In this document: positions 62,673-64,000 of the stretch, one piece after another
How the letters are laid out: the number at the start of each line of letters is the position of its first letter
Position numbering within the stretch: the first letter of the stretch is position 1
Assembly: GCA_031373665.1 (NCBI GenBank)
Contig: JANMMZ010000010.1
Span: 13,998 to 77,997, forward strand
DNA length: 64,000 nucleotides
Origin: M3007 sp031373665
Lineage (GTDB): Bacteria; Bacteroidota; Bacteroidia; Chitinophagales; Saprospiraceae
Direction of reading: 5' to 3'
Program-made: the position numbers and the translations under genes
The notes under the pieces: generated by a model
Seen by the model: only the letters and a program-made list of their open reading frames with translations
Told to the model about the DNA's origin: nothing
The model's database searches: none

Positions 62673-63785
62673 ATGTCAATTCAAGGCGATAGTCCAGAAG
62701 AGTCCCAAATAAGTCCCGAAAAACCTCCTAAACCGTTGTGTGCCAACTGTGGTATCTCTATGCCTCGGAAGTCAAAGTTTTGCCCATCTTGTGGCCAAAA
62801 GACAACAGATGTTAAGATTAGTATGCGCGATTTGATGTTGAAATTGTGGCAAACGACATTCCATCTTGAAAATAAGTTTATCAAAATGTTGGCTCACCTC
62901 TTGATACCGGGCAAAGTGACCATAGAACTACTGCGTGGACGCGTAAAGCGTTATCCACACCCAGTAATTGCTTTTTTATGGACGATGTTTTTCTTCTTGT
63001 TTTTTACCAATTTAAGACGAAATGCCGAGCCAGAAGACAAGTCTTTTCTGCGCCTTGGAGATGGCATAGACCACGCTCAGGAAAAAAAAGAGTTTATCGC
63101 CTTTAGAGACACCTTGTTGGCTGAATTTGATTCCCTTCCTACCAACCTCAAGTATCCCTCCAATAAAATTTTCTTAGACTCCATTTTGGAGCGTGGTCGG
63201 AAAAAACTAGATATTCCTACCGCCACCGACAGTACTGATCTACAACTTTTTGACTTCATTCCACACAATCCTGTAAAGGTTGCGGTCAATGATATCCTAT
63301 TCATGCACACTGATTCATTGCTTCAAGCATATCGAGTAACAGGCACGATTGATCGAATGGCGGTATCAAGGGACATGAAAATTACCAAAGAAGGGGAAGG
63401 TGCTGGAGATTTTTGGATCGGTACCGCTTCTTGGGCGGTGTTTATGCTGACCTTTATCATGTCTCTTTGGATGAAATTATTGTACCGGAGGTCCAAGCGA
63501 TTTTTAGTGGAGCACTTTATATTATGGATCCACTTACACACGGCATTTTTCTTTCTCTTGTCCGTCCTTATGGCATTGCGATATTGGTATGGATCCGTCT
63601 CTGATTACATAGAAGTGATTCCCTTTTTATGGCTTTGGTTAGGTAGTTTTATCGCCATGTACAAATATTACAAACAAAGCATAATTAAAACATTGATTAA
63701 GTGGATCTTAATGCAAATATGCTATCTTTTATCATTCATCATTGCCATCTTGGGTAGTGTGTTGGTTACGCTGTTGTTATTTTGA
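62673..63785 (+). CDS. DUF3667-type membrane protein with N-terminal zinc ribbon
   Basis: 370 aa. A zinc ribbon at about 23-42 (CANCGISMP, then CPSCGQK) is followed by a helix-rich region that includes FIKMLAHLLIPGKVTIELLRGRVKRYPHPVIAFLW, the start of the first TM helix and a DUF3667 hallmark. A soluble acidic loop (about 110-225) and about four further TM segments follow (VFMLTFIMSLWM, HTAFFFLLSVLMALRYWYG). This fits the DUF3667 family of Bacteroidota, with no known activity. Beyond the stop, 63786-64000 holds AT-rich sequence with short repeats (GCCC plus ATCTTTTT or AAAAAGAT) but no supported gene. Confidence 0.85.
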   Translation: MSIQGDSPEESQISPEKPPKPLCANCGISMPRKSKFCPSCGQKTTDVKISMRDLMLKLWQTTFHLENKFIKMLAHLLIPGKVTIELLRGRVKRYPHPVIAFLWTMFFFLFFTNLRRNAEPEDKSFLRLGDGIDHAQEKKEFIAFRDTLLAEFDSLPTNLKYPSNKIFLDSILERGRKKLDIPTATDSTDLQLFDFIPHNPVKVAVNDILFMHTDSLLQAYRVTGTIDRMAVSRDMKITKEGEGAGDFWIGTASWAVFMLTFIMSLWMKLLYRRSKRFLVEHFILWIHLHTAFFFLLSVLMALRYWYGSVSDYIEVIPFLWLWLGSFIAMYKYYKQSIIKTLIKWILMQICYLLSFIIAILGSVLVTLLLF

Positions 63786-64000
63786 TTTATTTCTTTAATT
63801 CTACTTTGTCACGTTAGGAATCAGTAATTTCGCCTTTGGTTAATTGCTAAGTAACGGTAAAAAAATAACTTATCCTTTTTAACTGATTGCTTATCGCCCA
63901 AACTGCCCATCTTTTTAGTTAAATAGCCCCACTATTCGCCCAAAAAGATAGTTATTTGGTCAAAAATCAATCTACCTAAAAAGAACAGTTATTCTTTTAC

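Overview
The window reads as chromosomal DNA of a Bacteroidota bacterium, most like the Saprospiria or a related gliding, environmental lineage. The evidence is four proteins with type IX secretion (T9SS) C-terminal sorting domains (three type A, one giant type B of the CHU_C/gliding class), a PorV/PorQ-family barrel, several outer-membrane barrels, a CRTAC1-type FG-GAP protein, futalosine-pathway menaquinone synthesis (mqnB), the small ribosomal protein THX, and repeated TAnnTTTG promoter -7 elements in place of the sigma70 hexamers. No plasmid, prophage, insertion sequence, CRISPR array, rRNA or tRNA gene was recognised.

Layout. 1-4.6 kb (minus): a TPR/multi-membrane protein running off the left edge, a lytic transglycosylase, a GNAT acetyltransferase and a PorV/PorQ-like barrel. 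4.7-7.7 kb (plus): a secreted choice-of-anchor B protein overlapping nadE. 7.7-14.4 kb: a lipoprotein, a CDGSH Fe-S protein, then a complete tripartite RND efflux operon (TolC, adaptor, pump). 14.5-25.8 kb: trmD with a CotH-like gene, a secreted M43-type metalloprotease, a FAD oxidoreductase, an OmpA/TSP3 protein, a pentapeptide-repeat membrane protein, an arginine decarboxylase and parAB. A DnaA-box cluster lies directly upstream of parA (25.8-25.95 kb) and is a candidate chromosome origin.

26-38 kb: a CRTAC1-type secreted protein, mqnB, clpC, a STAS protein, a barrel, a DUF4783 protein, the 38-aa thx gene, glpD overlapping a LytTR response regulator, and a DUF423 protein. 38-50 kb: a membrane protein, folK with an unusual basic repeat extension, a hairpin-rich REPIN-like repeat, a DMT transporter, an isolated COX3-like protein, thrA, a BT_3928-like redox membrane protein, a DUF4231 (SLATT-like)/unknown gene pair, and ccmF. 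50-64 kb: a second FAD oxidoreductase, an M1 aminopeptidase, small envelope proteins, an S4 RNA-binding protein, a 2357-aa T9SS type B protein with near-identical internal repeats, and a DUF3667 membrane protein.

Most genes are housekeeping or envelope functions in short operons, and many intergenic gaps hold clear hairpin terminators. The least explained items are the origin-like cluster, the REPIN-like and 132-bp inverted-repeat elements, a candidate switching RNA upstream of 33.5 kb, the folK extension, and the DUF4231 pair. Function calls rest on motif recognition by eye; no database search was run.
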